Source: Terebella lapidaria
Lineage: Eukaryota; Annelida; Polychaeta; Terebellida; Terebellidae
Length of the DNA stretch: 64,000 nucleotides
Direction: 5' to 3'
Assembly: GCA_949152475.1 (NCBI GenBank)
Contig: OX424555.1
Location: 59,501,977 to 59,565,976, forward strand
The translations under genes and the position numbers were made by a program. The notes beneath the pieces were generated by a model. That model was not told where the DNA came from, ran no database searches, and saw only the letters and a list, made by a program, of their open reading frames with translations. Numbering within the stretch: the stretch's first letter is position 1; each line of letters starts with the position of its first letter. Below, piece after piece: positions 13,801 to 26,003 of the stretch.

Positions 13801-16800
13801 GTTCAGGCGCTATCGCTAATTGACTTGGACCAGCGAGAATCCAAGAATGAACCGTTGTTGATCACTGCTCTACGAAATTTGTGAAAAGACCTCGTTGATG
13901 CCCAGTGCGATCCACTGCATCTTTCTCAAATTACCGAGTGTCCGTAGGGGAATGCATTTAACCCGAATTCTGCTGATTGCATCAAACCCTACAGATCGAT
14001 ATGCAGTGTCTGTGTTATTTATTGATTTGGTCCACGAAGTGGCCGGGCCTGTTATATGGCGCCATTTGTCAACGGAACACTTGGATCACTACAGATAGGT
14101 GTCAACAGGATGTATATGGCTGGGCAGCGTGGCAGACTGGATTTGTCACCCGGGCTGGCACCTGTTTTTTTTCACTACTGTGTGGGCAATAGCTCATATC
14201 GAGCAGTCCTCTGAATTTTGAGACCAACACTGATGGCCTCGGGCCACGACACCCCCGCTAGCCATGTGTCACATCTAGAATATGAATATTATACGATTCA
14301 CCTGTACTGGGGTCATTGCGCTGCCACTCGCATCTGCTGGAAACAATCAATATGACACTGTATATTGTGAAAGTTGTAATTTCAGATATTTTATTGACAG
14401 TTGTGTTGTGATCGAGCTAGTGACATTGTGACAGATATACAAGTAATTTATGTCATTGGAACATTATTGTGCGGATGATTTTAATTCTATTGCGTCGCTG
14501 TTATATGACCTATATTTTCCAGAAATCAATACAGCGCAATGCGTTCCGATCCGCATGTTAACAATTTAAAATGATTTCCTGGAAGCTAGAGCAATGAATT
14601 TTGAGGCAGTCAGGCAATGGCAAAATGATCAACAGATTGACCGACTTGTGAACAATGCTGGTACACTAGTATACCAATAATATCGATATGAATTTTGGTA
14701 TGTAATAGAGTGTGATACATGCATTTACAGAAGCTTCTTGGACCACTTCAAGTTCAAAATATGTCTTATATTTTCAATCTTCATGGTCATTATACATTTA
14801 TGAGTATGTGTTTTCTGTATTTTCAACTCGTGATATTGAAATAGTTCCGTCACTAAATTTTGCAATGAAATGAACTTTTGCAAAACACGGCCCTTATAAC
14901 ACACAGACATACTGCCCCATTTAATTCCAAATCATTTCAGTGGTTGGTTCTTTCGCCTGCCTCACCTTGTTCAGGGTGAAGCATTGCTGATGGTTTTGAT
15001 GATGAATACGTCACCTGTGGCTAGTTTTGTGCCATTGGTGTGCTCGATATATTGCAATGCAGGCCCCCGAGTTTGTTGTTGTACATGTGCTGGTATATGG
15101 GAACATGGATTCACCTTATACTGGTAATCACAATTCCATCAATATAGTTTTTGCCCAGTTTTGTGGCCTGATGCCGTGAGATTTGTCTGACTTTGAGGTG
15201 TCTTGCACTGGTGTTTGATTCCGTCACAAACAAGCTGCTTGTACTGGGTGAAGTAGGTACACTTTCTCCAAGCCAAGCTGATAAGAGCCGACACATTCCC
15301 AGGGCGAAACCGCTGCATCGTTTCCATGGATACATCATGTATAGCGAACATCAGGCATTTGGCAAGGTAATTGTCATGATGTTTACATGTTCTCAATCAC
15401 TTTGCTATCATTAGGGACCACACAGCGTCCAAATCAGCAAAAACAGATATTTTATGAGTGAGCCAAAGCGTTCCCCGGCACAATTATTGTCCTGTTGCTG
15501 CGAAAGTCTCAACGAATTTCCATAATAAAAAGCTTGCCCGCTATTATTGCCAAGTTTTATCAACATTCCTGGGTTATTTAAAAGAATTAGTATGCCAGAC
15601 CACTTCTCCGTGATCCTGGCCAGAGTTTTCACGGCAGTGCGATTGGCAGAAAGAGCTTGATTTATGGGAGCACTATCGATGGTTTATGCTGCAAACCCAG
15701 ACTTTTAGTTGTAGTCACATAAAGATCGTGGAACATAATTGGACCCACAGGGAGTATGGATAGAAGTACTTTCCAGTGTTTCCATAATTCTCTCAGAATA
15801 CATGTAAGTGTATCTTGGTAACATGGGTTAAAACTGGATGCAATGTTCAACTATTGCAATGCTTATATACCCAGTATGCCATGCACTTAGATATAATTTT
15901 GCTAATATTGTATTTGGCTGCATAATCAATTACACAGCAGAACTGGTTATTGATTCTAGAGGTTATTTTCATGGGGTTAATCAAATTTGTGGCATGTTGT
16001 GATTAGAATTCCTTTCTTTTTTTCCTAGAATGACTATTTTTACATTGATTATTCAGTTTTTGATGATAATTAATGTGTCAATTGTATTACATGATGACAA
16101 ACACGCCATGTGCTTGTGCCCGTGGCTTGGGAATTAATAACAGCACTGATACCTGTGGGGGAAACCCAGACAGGTCTTACAAAGGCAGCCATTATTTATT
16201 TCTGCCTGATTAACGGCTCAAAATATGCAGATAGGCCTTTTCTGGAAGCGGACTCGTCCATTGTTGCGAGTTTTGTTCCGTGGAGCTGATTACGACTAAC
16301 TAGCACCTTGACTGATCGTGAACTGGCACCGACAAGGGAGACTTCTCAAGGAAGTATGGCTCTTATCGTGTTACCATTGATTGCATCTGAGTACCGCTCT
16401 CGTGTATCACAGGATGCCTGGCACCGGTCAATGTGCCCTAGTCCGCTCTGTCAATACCAATATTACAATTACTCAGTAATATATGGATGGGCACGGGCAG
16501 AGGTGGCAAATTACGCACAGGAATAGAGTAACAAGTTTCAGTGCGCAGTTTGTTCCTGTTGATTTCAGTCAGTGATTAGTTGATTTATACCTGGTCGCCG
16601 TGGTTACCAGGGCAGTCTTGATATGTTGTCGTCGTATTAATAAGCCTAATGGTGATGTTATCGCGCAAGCGTAGTTATTGTTGTGCGAACGGTGGAGCAG
16701 TGAATAATTCAGCGTTGCTATTTTGTTCTCGTGAGCAGTGGTCATTTTCGCTTGTGCTCTGACTGTGTGAGGGGACAGGTGATGTTTGACCGATATTATC

Positions 16801-19800
16801 GCTTTAGTCTTTGTTGATGAATTGTCGCTTTGACCTGATCAAAGTGTGGGTACATGTGGCTCTCACACCGGGGTTCCCTCACTGTCAACCTTCATCCCCC
16901 CCCCCTCCCCTCCATACACTATACCCCATAATCATAGCTTCCGTCCTTGATGACGAGTGAGGGACACAGGTGTGTACATGTATACTGGATACCGCCCCCC
17001 CCCCCCCCTCCTGCCTTCCACACTCCCCTGTCATGCCTCTCCCCTGTGCTATATGCTCAAGTAATGGAACAGGTAATCTGTATCAGGTATACCTCAGTCT
17101 CGAAAGACAATCAATACATTAATATGGAAAACCCTCTTCATGGTATAGCTCCAAGTCTGCAGTGCACACTGTGAAGCTGTTCTCCATCTCCAGCAGTGGC
17201 GTGCATGTGCTCGTCTCGGCACCGATCACGAACATCGGTCCAATTATTGAGTGGACGAGCGGGCCGTTTTATGTCCCGCTCTGTAATTACTATGGGATAG
17301 GGCCATAATGAAGTGTCCATGTTGTCGGACATGTTTGTGTCTTCTTGTAGATGTTTTGGGAATTTGGCACGGTTGACGTGATGGGGTGTCAGGTGCCTGG
17401 AAGTCCATGACTTTGCCACGTTATTTTAACTCTCCACGGCAGTTCATTGGTCGGTTGGTGCATGGTGTCTAATGCTACATGTAGTGTTCTTTGTATTGTA
17501 CTGTGGTATAAAAACAACAGATGATTCCTTTATTCATATATTATTCAAACACAGCATCTGTCATTGAGGGAAGGGAAGTAGCAGAGTTGCTACATGCTGA
17601 GGTCAGATAGCAGTCCCGGTACAGGATCAATCAGTACGGTACACTAGCTGCTCCATCATATCATTGCATCGAGCATTGCCGCCAAGTAATTGAGCTGAAC
17701 ACGAGTGCTACGGGCCACTGACATTCTGCCCTAAATATACGCTGCTATACTCGGACATCTAGTACTGCTCAAGCTCACGTTCGTTCGCTCGAGTTTGTCG
17801 TTGAGAACTTTGACCTTGGCTTGTTGCACAATATTTATATTTACTTCCGACATTGTGCCGTTCATGTGCTCCATCCTGCTGCTGCCGTGGGCCACTGGGG
17901 CCAATGGCCAAGACTGGAGACTCGCCATGCGATGACTTGGCCTCTCCACTAAGACTTGTATGACTCCCTGATTTCTTTCTCTTTCTTCTCGTTCTGCGTC
18001 CATCCGACCGACCGTGTGTCCGTGGATGGGCCCTAGTGTGGGAGTGTGCCTCCCTGTTTGTTTGTTCCCATCTCAGTAGCCACTGCTTTCTTTTGTTCCA
18101 TTATCTGTCCGTGGCCTCAGCTAACAGCAGCTGTGCACTGCGCCTCAACGCTTCTCCCGTACACGTCTCTTAGTCCTGATCCTTCTCGTCCTGCCCTGCT
18201 CCCAGTGTTTATGGATGTAGGTTTTGTTGTTATTCTGGGTTACCTGGTTTTCTCGCTAGCGTTTTCCCATTCTCAGAGGTGTATTTATGGAGATCTCGGC
18301 CACTGGTAATAAACTGAGGTTACCAACACTGTAAGAAGCCGTGATGTAAGTGGTCAACGCCATGGAAGGCAATCTATTACACGAACATGTCGTCGGTGGC
18401 GGGTTCAGCATCAGTGTCAGTCGTATGTTGTGTTCAACACTGTCATGTGTGCATAACAGGTTAAAAATTAATAAATGGAACTCTGTTTGGTAAAAACTTG
18501 TATTTATTCAGCATTGAAAACTTATCACGTTTATCAAGGTATGCATCAGAGATTCAGCCAAAACTCAGAACAAAAGTTTCGAAAAAAAGCTCGATCGAGA
18601 GGCAGCTGAAACTGATGTGCTAATTCTGTTGTTGCAACCCATTTATCTAATTTTTTTCTGCGGAATGTTCTGCCTTTTATATCAGACTGGAATGTGGATG
18701 GTGCCTTGGGAATGGTAGAAATTATGAACAGTCCAGGGTGGGGCCTCATGTGTCAATGCGATAGACTGCTTGTAGCCACGACAATCCTTCACTGAGACCG
18801 TGGCAACAACCAACAAACCACTCGTCCCACTGTAAGCAGATCTATGACAGATGACAAATTATTTCAAACCCCTCACACCTGGTGCTTGCATGAATAATAA
18901 ATGCCGCTTTGAGATTACAGAGCACACAGTCATTTGCTCATCGAACAACCTTCGCATGGACTATAATCATCCGTCGATTCATGTCACAACCGCCGCCCAA
19001 AGTTGGACAAGAGTGGGTGGAATTGGGACAGGTTCCATGAGAATATTTAGTCCAGCTATTGTCACCTGACAGGTAATTCCCCCTGGCGGTATTCTTTAGA
19101 TATATCATCGTATGATTGCACTGATCAATGTCATGCAATTTTAGTGTAGACTGTCCTTGGGGAGATGCAGCACCAGTGTAGACATTTCCATCACCATCCT
19201 TGCAGCCACTGGCTCGCATTATCAACCAGCTCTCAATGATATTCATCCGCAGATGCTGCACACATCTCAGCATACATTGTTGTGCTGGTACAGGCAATGA
19301 CCATGGAGCAAAACGGTTGACGTGCAATGCAAACTTTCTCATGGGGTTTGCTGTGCCGCGTGAGTATCCCAGCACTGGAAGAAGAATGGGCAAAGCCCTC
19401 GTACAGTGTGTGCGTGTGATTGCTGTAAACTGACAGCTGACAGATCGGAATTGACCCGCTGACCCCGGCTGTCAAAGTTGATGGCTGATCAGCAGTGCGC
19501 TTTGCTATTCCGTCCTCCACGCTGTCGATGGGCGAGCGCATCTGATCTCACACCGCTACCACACATGCGGAACTCCTACTCCGGGCAATTATGAACGCTT
19601 ACGATAATTGATGGGGTACATGTTTGAACCTACACACTGCATTTTCAAATGATTTCTGGCCAGCCAGCTCACTTTAAGAATTGTTCCCGTGGATTTTTCT
19701 TGAGAACGACAAAAACGAACGCCAAACGATCCATTCATGAAGTTCTGTTTGTTTTCAGCTGGGATATGGGGTATACATAATAGTAGAAGATAGTAAGTCA

Positions 19801-21212
19801 TCAATTTTGTATCAATATTTAGAATGTAGGTAGCATGGTGCGGGATGGGCGGGGGTGGGGGTGGTGGTTCTGTGTGAATGGATGCAAAACAGATGCAAAT
19901 TTAAAAGTCGATGATCAAATGAGGGCTAGGTTGTGTTGGATAAGTTATTCTTGGGTTTCTACTTGAGTCCAGTTGCACAATGATGAAATCTCAGGTGAGA
20001 ACAATGGACTTGACTTGTACAATGGACACAGGTCGATTCAGTGAAATATAATACCTGCATGGCCATTCACAAGCAAACTTGTCAGATCGTATGTTTCGAA
20101 ATAGGGCATTGCCTGCACAATTTACTAGGAATGAAACCTCACACACCTTGTTTTTGGCCTGTGTTTAAGAAGTTAATTATGCAGTTATCCAGATGATTAT
20201 GCCCCTGAACATCTCCATCAACTCTGATTGAGACTTAGAGGGAATTCCCGGCCTGCAACAGATGTTTTCCCCGCCCAGCCATTATTGCACCTCTGTGAGT
20301 GAATGCTGCCCTGATAGATCCAGAAAGGTGTACCAGCTACTAGTATAGCCTCTAGCTATGAGTTCTTCAGCGTGGGTATAGGTTAATGTATGTAGCAACT
20401 TTCCCTGCATGAGATTAGAGTTGATTGCGAGAGAAATTACTGGGACATCTGATCCTTGTAGACAGCAATACAGAGCCAGCAATCAGGTTGATCAGTACCG
20501 TAGGCACTACATGTGTTATTTGTCAAAAATAATCTGTCCTTCTGCCAACTGGCCAATTTTCTACCTTCCCGACAACCTGAGGTTTTTACACCATGTTTAC
20601 ATATGGTAAATGTAGGTGTACCATTTTGCAGATCATCAGGTGGATAAGTTAATGATTGTCTATTTATTTATAGGCCTTGCCAGGTTTTATGTCTATATTC
20701 TCAGAATACATGTACCATAATGTGAGGGATACTCCTGTGTACATTTATGTAACACCTGGTTCAGTAGAATTCTAGTTCAATGAAATCTCATTCGCTGATT
20801 ATTAAACTACCAGTGAGGCAAGTTTGTGATGAATTTCGCAGGATTACCATTAATTTAATGTTTTAATATACAATATTAATGACGTGTATTCATTAGTGTA
20901 TTGTATAGTAGCTTGATTTTTGTGACCTTTATAGATAGGAAACCAGCATGTTCATTGCGAGAACCAAAAAATATGCAAAATCATTTCTTTCATAGATATT
21001 TCAAAGATACTCTTCGACCCCATTCCAAATTGCATCACTGAAATTATGCTCGAGTCACTTTCTAGACTGCATAATATTTGCATATATTCTTTCCGCTGGC
21101 ATATGAAATGGAAATTTTGCAAGTCAGGTTTTTCTGCAGATATTAATACTTATACCTAGCAACCAAAATTAGATTTCAAAGATCACACACGTACAAAGAT
21201 CCAGGGTATTCC
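10841..21212. other. Noncoding DNA, probable KCND intron
   Basis: No exon, RNA gene or coding mobile element is recognisable. A stop-poor stretch at about 10842-11215 is open in two forward frames (74 and 95 codons), but neither product looks like a known domain. C-rich tracts lie at 16896-16905 and 16995-17008. The segment at about 15940-16220 is rich in homeodomain-like TAATTA/ATTAAT words and could be an enhancer; that is inference from composition only. Confidence 0.45.
16995..17008. repeat. Poly-C tract (14 C)
   Basis: Fourteen consecutive C follow ACCG. A second run of 10 C lies about 90 bases upstream at 16896-16905. On the - strand these are G runs with quadruplex potential. Confidence 0.9.
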
Positions 21213-21216
21213 TTAA

Positions 21217-21231
21217 AGCCTAACTAGAGTG
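21217..21231 (+). repeat. Left terminal inverted repeat of the TTAA element
   Basis: AGCCTAACTAGAGTG pairs with the reverse complement of 22088-22102 at 14 of 15 positions. Counting the flanking TTAA, the match is 18 of 19. Confidence 0.8.
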
Positions 21232-21402
21232 AAAAAATACCTTTTTTTAGTTTAGTGTCAATATCAAAGACGGAAGTCTGGGGATCATTTCTGTTTTTAC
21301 AAAAATGAATTATCTTGAATAGTCACTATTTTACGGAGGTTTGTTTATGACATGTCCTATTGACCTTTCGATGTCATTTGCGAATATGCAAATGAGCAAT
21401 GA

Positions 21403-21419
21403 TGACGTCATATGAGTCA
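21403..21419 (+). promoter_or_regulatory. CRE plus AP-1 module, left arm
   Basis: TGACGTCATATGAGTCA contains a perfect palindromic cAMP response element (21403-21410) and an AP-1 site TGAGTCA (21413-21419). An octamer motif ATGCAAAT lies 10 bases upstream at 21386-21393. The module is repeated in exact inverted form at 21901-21917. These are motif matches; activity is inference. Confidence 0.35.
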
Positions 21420-21538
21420 CTGAAAGATAATGAGCTCATTGAAACCAGTACTGCACAATATTGAAGAGCATAAAAATAATTTTTGTTCCACAAAATGGCT
21501 TCATACAGAAAATATTCAAATTTTGAGAAAATTTCGTT

Positions 21539-21552
21539 GTTGTCATGGCAAC
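21539..21552 (+). promoter_or_regulatory. RFX X-box match
   Basis: GTTGTCATGGCAAC fits the X-box consensus GTHNYYATRRNAAC exactly. Related half-sites of the form ATRGCAAC or GTTGCTAT lie at about 21572-21579, 21600-21607 and 21718-21725, giving a cluster inside the TTAA element. RFX factors drive ciliary and neuronal genes in animals; binding here is not shown. Confidence 0.3.
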
Positions 21553-21900
21553 CAGGGCCGGAATATGGCCCATAGCAACCACTTTGCTATGGAGATTTTG
21601 TTGCTATCCATTGATGATTCCACATTATTAGGACCACAACTTTTGTTACATTATGATCCTTTGTGAAAATGTTAAAAGAAAGTAGCACTTTCACATGTCC
21701 TAACAGTTCAATTGTCCATAGCAACCCACCCAACAACTGGTTGCTAAGGGGCGCTAGCTCTGATTGTGTAGCCTTGACAACATGCTGGCATAACAAAAGA
21801 CTGATTATGCATTACCACAAAACATATCAGTCTCTATAGGAACCTTTATCTACATTATAACCCTTGCATAAATGAGTTTTAGATAGCTAATTATAGTACT

Positions 21901-21917
21901 TGACTCATATGACGTCA
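21901..21917 (-). promoter_or_regulatory. AP-1 plus CRE module, right arm
   Basis: TGACTCATATGACGTCA is the exact reverse complement of 21403-21419, so the TTAA element carries the module once in each arm in mirror orientation. Confidence 0.35.
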
Positions 21918-22087
21918 TGAATATCTAATTATAATAATTAATGAGGCCCTGCAAATTGCTGATAGATTGGAAAAAAGTAGTTCACGAAAATAGAAATATC
22001 TCGGGTTGTGATTGAGATTTTCAAGTTCTGTAAAAACCCAAATGATCAGGGAAACCATCTCCACGGTATAAGAGCATAAAAATGATA

Positions 22088-22102
22088 CACTCTAGTTAGA
22101 CT
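22088..22102 (-). repeat. Right terminal inverted repeat of the TTAA element
   Basis: The reverse complement reads AGTCTAACTAGAGTG, differing from the left end by one transition. TTAA follows directly at 22103-22106. Confidence 0.8.
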
Positions 22103-25100
22103 TTAACATGTCCCTGCCCAAGCTTCGCCAAACCTCCCCCCACAAACCCCTACTCCCTCGCCATTCTCACTTCTGAGTTCTCCCGTCCTCTTGATGACTT
22201 GTCGCACCCCAACATCACCAGCTCTGAGCCATGATAGGTTTTTGTCCACTTTTCCCTGTTTCTCTATGCAGTACCTGCGCTGCATGACCAGGGGACATTT
22301 TGCAGGGATTCCCGATTCACCCACGTCTTTTTAGCCCTAGCCAGCCCTGATTCTGAGCTTGCTTCCACCGTGCCCGGCTCGATCCCCCATGTACGGCGCC
22401 TCATGCTGCCACAGTATTCTCACCCTGTCCCATCCCCCGCCTCCCCGTGGCCGCCACGGCAACCAGGGAGCTGTAATTGGCACTGTTGCCATGGTCACCT
22501 CCCAGTTACTTTGACGCAAATCCTTTTCCAGGGGTCTGTCTGGGATTTCAAAATTTCCAGCTGTTATTGAGCCTGTTCTTTGGTAGACAGTTAATTGCAG
22601 GTGATTGTATACATGTAGATGTGTAATCATTATATATTGCAATGGGTCAAGTGGACGAATTATGTGTCCTACTCGCATGCATTGCAAATACAATTTGCAG
22701 AATTAAAATGTAATGCCAAGAGATTCTATACATTAATTTTGTGCAAGTGCATATCATAATCTATTTATGAACATGATGTTTTCGCTCCCGTGTAGAAGTG
22801 CGAAGGACAACTTGTAGCAGGTGTGTGTTTGTGTGTGTGTGAGGCCAGCCACCTCTGTTTTTGATGTCATGCATGGATGATATTCTTCCTTTCAGAAGAT
22901 GAGAGAAAAGGAAATCTAATTATTTGAATATAGTACATTTTCGCTGTTTTATAATCGAGAATAAACTGTTATATGTGATAAGGTATTGCTCGATGTCATG
23001 TTTATGGTCAGAATGCATTAGCTTCCAGACAAAATGTGACAATGGTTACTGAAGCTGAAGAAATAAAATTAAGAATTTCTTCGGTTGAATTGCCTGGAAG
23101 CCTCACCGCTGGAGTGATAATGATGTATTACACAAGAACACTTACTTTTTACCGCGCAACATGTTCTAGCCATCGAACACTTTGGACAGTTTTGCCGGCT
23201 TTGTTATGAATGAGGTGAGGATGGATCATGATATCCTGATATCCCATCAGAAAACTTCTCAAGGGATAAATAGACATGTCTCGGGGAACAATGTTGAAGG
23301 AAGCTATGGTCATAGACACCACACATATCTTCCTACACCCTTCTAAGAAACCTGACATGATCGTGCAGCCATCATGGCAAAAACAGCAGCTTTGCAAATT
23401 AGTTTGCGATAATTATTCCCAACGATAGACAAAACCCGCTACTGGTAGAGAGCTTACTGGTATAAATAAGAATTTTATCGACAGAAAATTGTCTGCTGCT
23501 GGAAATTTATAGTGTTCCTGTGCCACGCGAAACCTTTCCGGAGAAAATAGTGCAAGATTACTGGCATAACTGTCAGCTGCTTAGAAATGAGTTCTTGATG
23601 TTGTTAATGAGTTCTTTGGCCATTTTTATCATGTACTAACTCATTTTATCATGTATGTAGTAATCTGGCATGCAAACTTTTTCATGGCGTGCTGACTGTT
23701 CTAATAGATTCATTATGCAAACTACCGTATAGGCGTCAGACATTGTTGAGTGAAGGTTTTTGGAGAAGACAAGTGTCAGATGCTACATATCGTTACAGTT
23801 GTAAGAAGTATACTCGAACTAATCACAGTAATGATCAATACACATAATCATTATTTTCCACCTCAATGGAAAACAATTTCCTCTGACACACATATAATTT
23901 CCCTCTGTCTCCGCGAGCTATCTCAGTGTACAGTCGGGTTGTACGAGGTTCAATCGTTTGCAAAGTGTGTTTTATGTGGGGCCACTTCGCTGACCTTTCC
24001 GTCCATTTTTAGACAGCCGAGTGGCGACGCCATTGCCGAGTAGTGCATTCTGCCATTTATTGGTCACTTGTAGAGGGGCTAATTTGCAAATTACTACAAC
24101 CATGACAACAGGGTCGGCTGTTTATTTCACACCTGTCACACACCAGCTTCAGTACACATTCTGTGAGTGGCTTTTTGACGGCCTTTGTTGTGAAGACCTT
24201 CCGTCTTCCGTTATCGCCTATTAGAATAAATGGCCTTGGAGATGCGAGGCACTGCTCGGACAGTTGAAGCCCCTTCGTGACATTTATTTCTCCCAATTCG
24301 TTTACCCTTTGCACCGCGTGCGCTAAGTGTTGTAAATGGCATTGTACTTGCGTCTTTACGCCATATCCAGTCATGTTCACACTCTGCATGGCTCACTCGC
24401 GCCAAGTACACTGCAATACCAGCAGCACTATAGAATTGTAATCTGATCTTGCCTCGCAGTTCTAAACATTGAGAAAGCAAATATTTCATGTTCATCAAAA
24501 GGAACTTCAACACTCGAAACCGGATCTTGAACATGTGTGTGTTTCCCATTGTCCCACTCAGGAGTGCGCGACACTCAGCGATATGGGAGCCACAGGTCCT
24601 TGCCCGGTGGGTCTCCTCAGGACGATCCTTCCCTCAAACGGACGAGTACCTGTCCTCAAATCAAGTACTGTGATTATGCACCGCAGGAAAGAAGATAAGA
24701 TCGGGCCTTGAGCAGACAGAAGGACATATCATGCTATTTTGGGAAACTGTTTTCCACATGCAGGAAAAGTGGTCACACCAAGAGAGACTTGACCCTTGAC
24801 CTTTCTCTTGATAAGCGCTCTGACCGACCGATCGCCATATATCCCCTTTACACCACCCAACTCCCGATTCCCGACAGGCACACCGCCCGTTCCGTCCTAC
24901 ACCAGCTGTCGTGGGTCCCAGTCGTGACCTCACAAGGCTTCTCCCTGGGTAACGTGCGGTGTGTGGACACAAGTGTATGGCATGTTTGCCCATTATCTGT
25001 CTTGTCCAGTCTGCGAGCGGGATCCTGTTTCTGCATCGTTTAGCCACCTTCATCCTCACGTCCCCTGCAGGAGGTGGATTGGGACATTGCAGGTTCCTGG

Positions 25101-25989
25101 CCTCTGATGAACTGGCTCCTATGGGGATCTCTGATAATGACGAATGAAGCATGTTCTATCAGTGATGGCCTGGCACTGTCTGTGTCCAATGTTTTCACAG
25201 TTCAATGACCCTTCACTATATTAATATGTAAATAGGAGAAATTAGGTAGCCATCTACAGCAATGATGAGGTCACATATTTTGTCACAATTTATGCAGTAC
25301 GATACTGGAAGCCATACTTTTCCAGCCTTATATGTACATTCCAAGGATGATTCAGTGTATGTTTTCTGATATATAAATTTATATTATAAAATCATACATA
25401 TTTTACAGCAAGCTCTCAGGTATTTAAGTTCAATTGAGCACACAAAGTCCTATGGAAATCATGTTGAAAAAAGTGTGCACTGCACTTCAATAACCCTCTA
25501 GAGAATGGCCCGGACCAGATGAGATGTGTGTTGTATACAGATGGAAGACAAATCACTTGAAAGAATAATTCCCAAGTTTGAGAGGCAGCTCCTGCAGAAA
25601 GAAACAAAAATAACTCGCGAAGGGAAGCACAAAAATGTATGAAAAACAAATAGACTGTTTTTGAATTGCTATAAACCGTACTTACAAACAAAGCAATGGT
25701 TGAAAACAGGGATGCTTCAAGAAATAGCTGGAATCTTTTCTGCATATTTGACCCTGGATCAAATGCTGCTAATTCTCGAAGGATTTTGGGTACAGTTTTG
25801 CAGGTGAATCCCTTCACAAGAGGAAGCATGTTTTTGGGTTTGATTCTGCAGATCATGGGCACCTTTTTGCCATGTTTACACATGGGTTGTTTCTCCTTGT
25901 TCAGCGTTTGTTATTCTGTGTTTGGATGGTTAGCTAGTGGAATGTATGAGAACCTTGGTTACATAAATGATGATAAAGTATATTGGCTG

Positions 25990-26003
25990 GTCTCCATGGC
26001 AAC
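25990..26003 (+). promoter_or_regulatory. RFX X-box match
   Basis: GTCTCCATGGCAAC matches GTHNYYATRRNAAC at every position. It is a motif match only, in the probable KCND intron. Confidence 0.3.

Larger units (their letters stand above)
21213..22106. mobile_element. Nonautonomous TTAA-flanked element (886 bp)
   Basis: TTAA lies at each edge (21213-21216 and 22103-22106). The inner ends are inverted repeats of 15 bp with one mismatch, of the form AGYCTAACTAGAGTG (21217-21231 and 22088-22102). The TTAA duplication is the hallmark of piggyBac-class insertions, although the terminal bases do not look like a classical piggyBac end, so the family is uncertain. No transposase frame is present. The halves are further related as a decayed long inverted repeat, including exact inverted 17-mers at 21403-21419 and 21901-21917 and a similar GATCATTT...TTTTTACA segment in each arm. 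It therefore looks like a foldback-style MITE mobilised in trans. It lies in the KCND intron. Confidence 0.7.
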
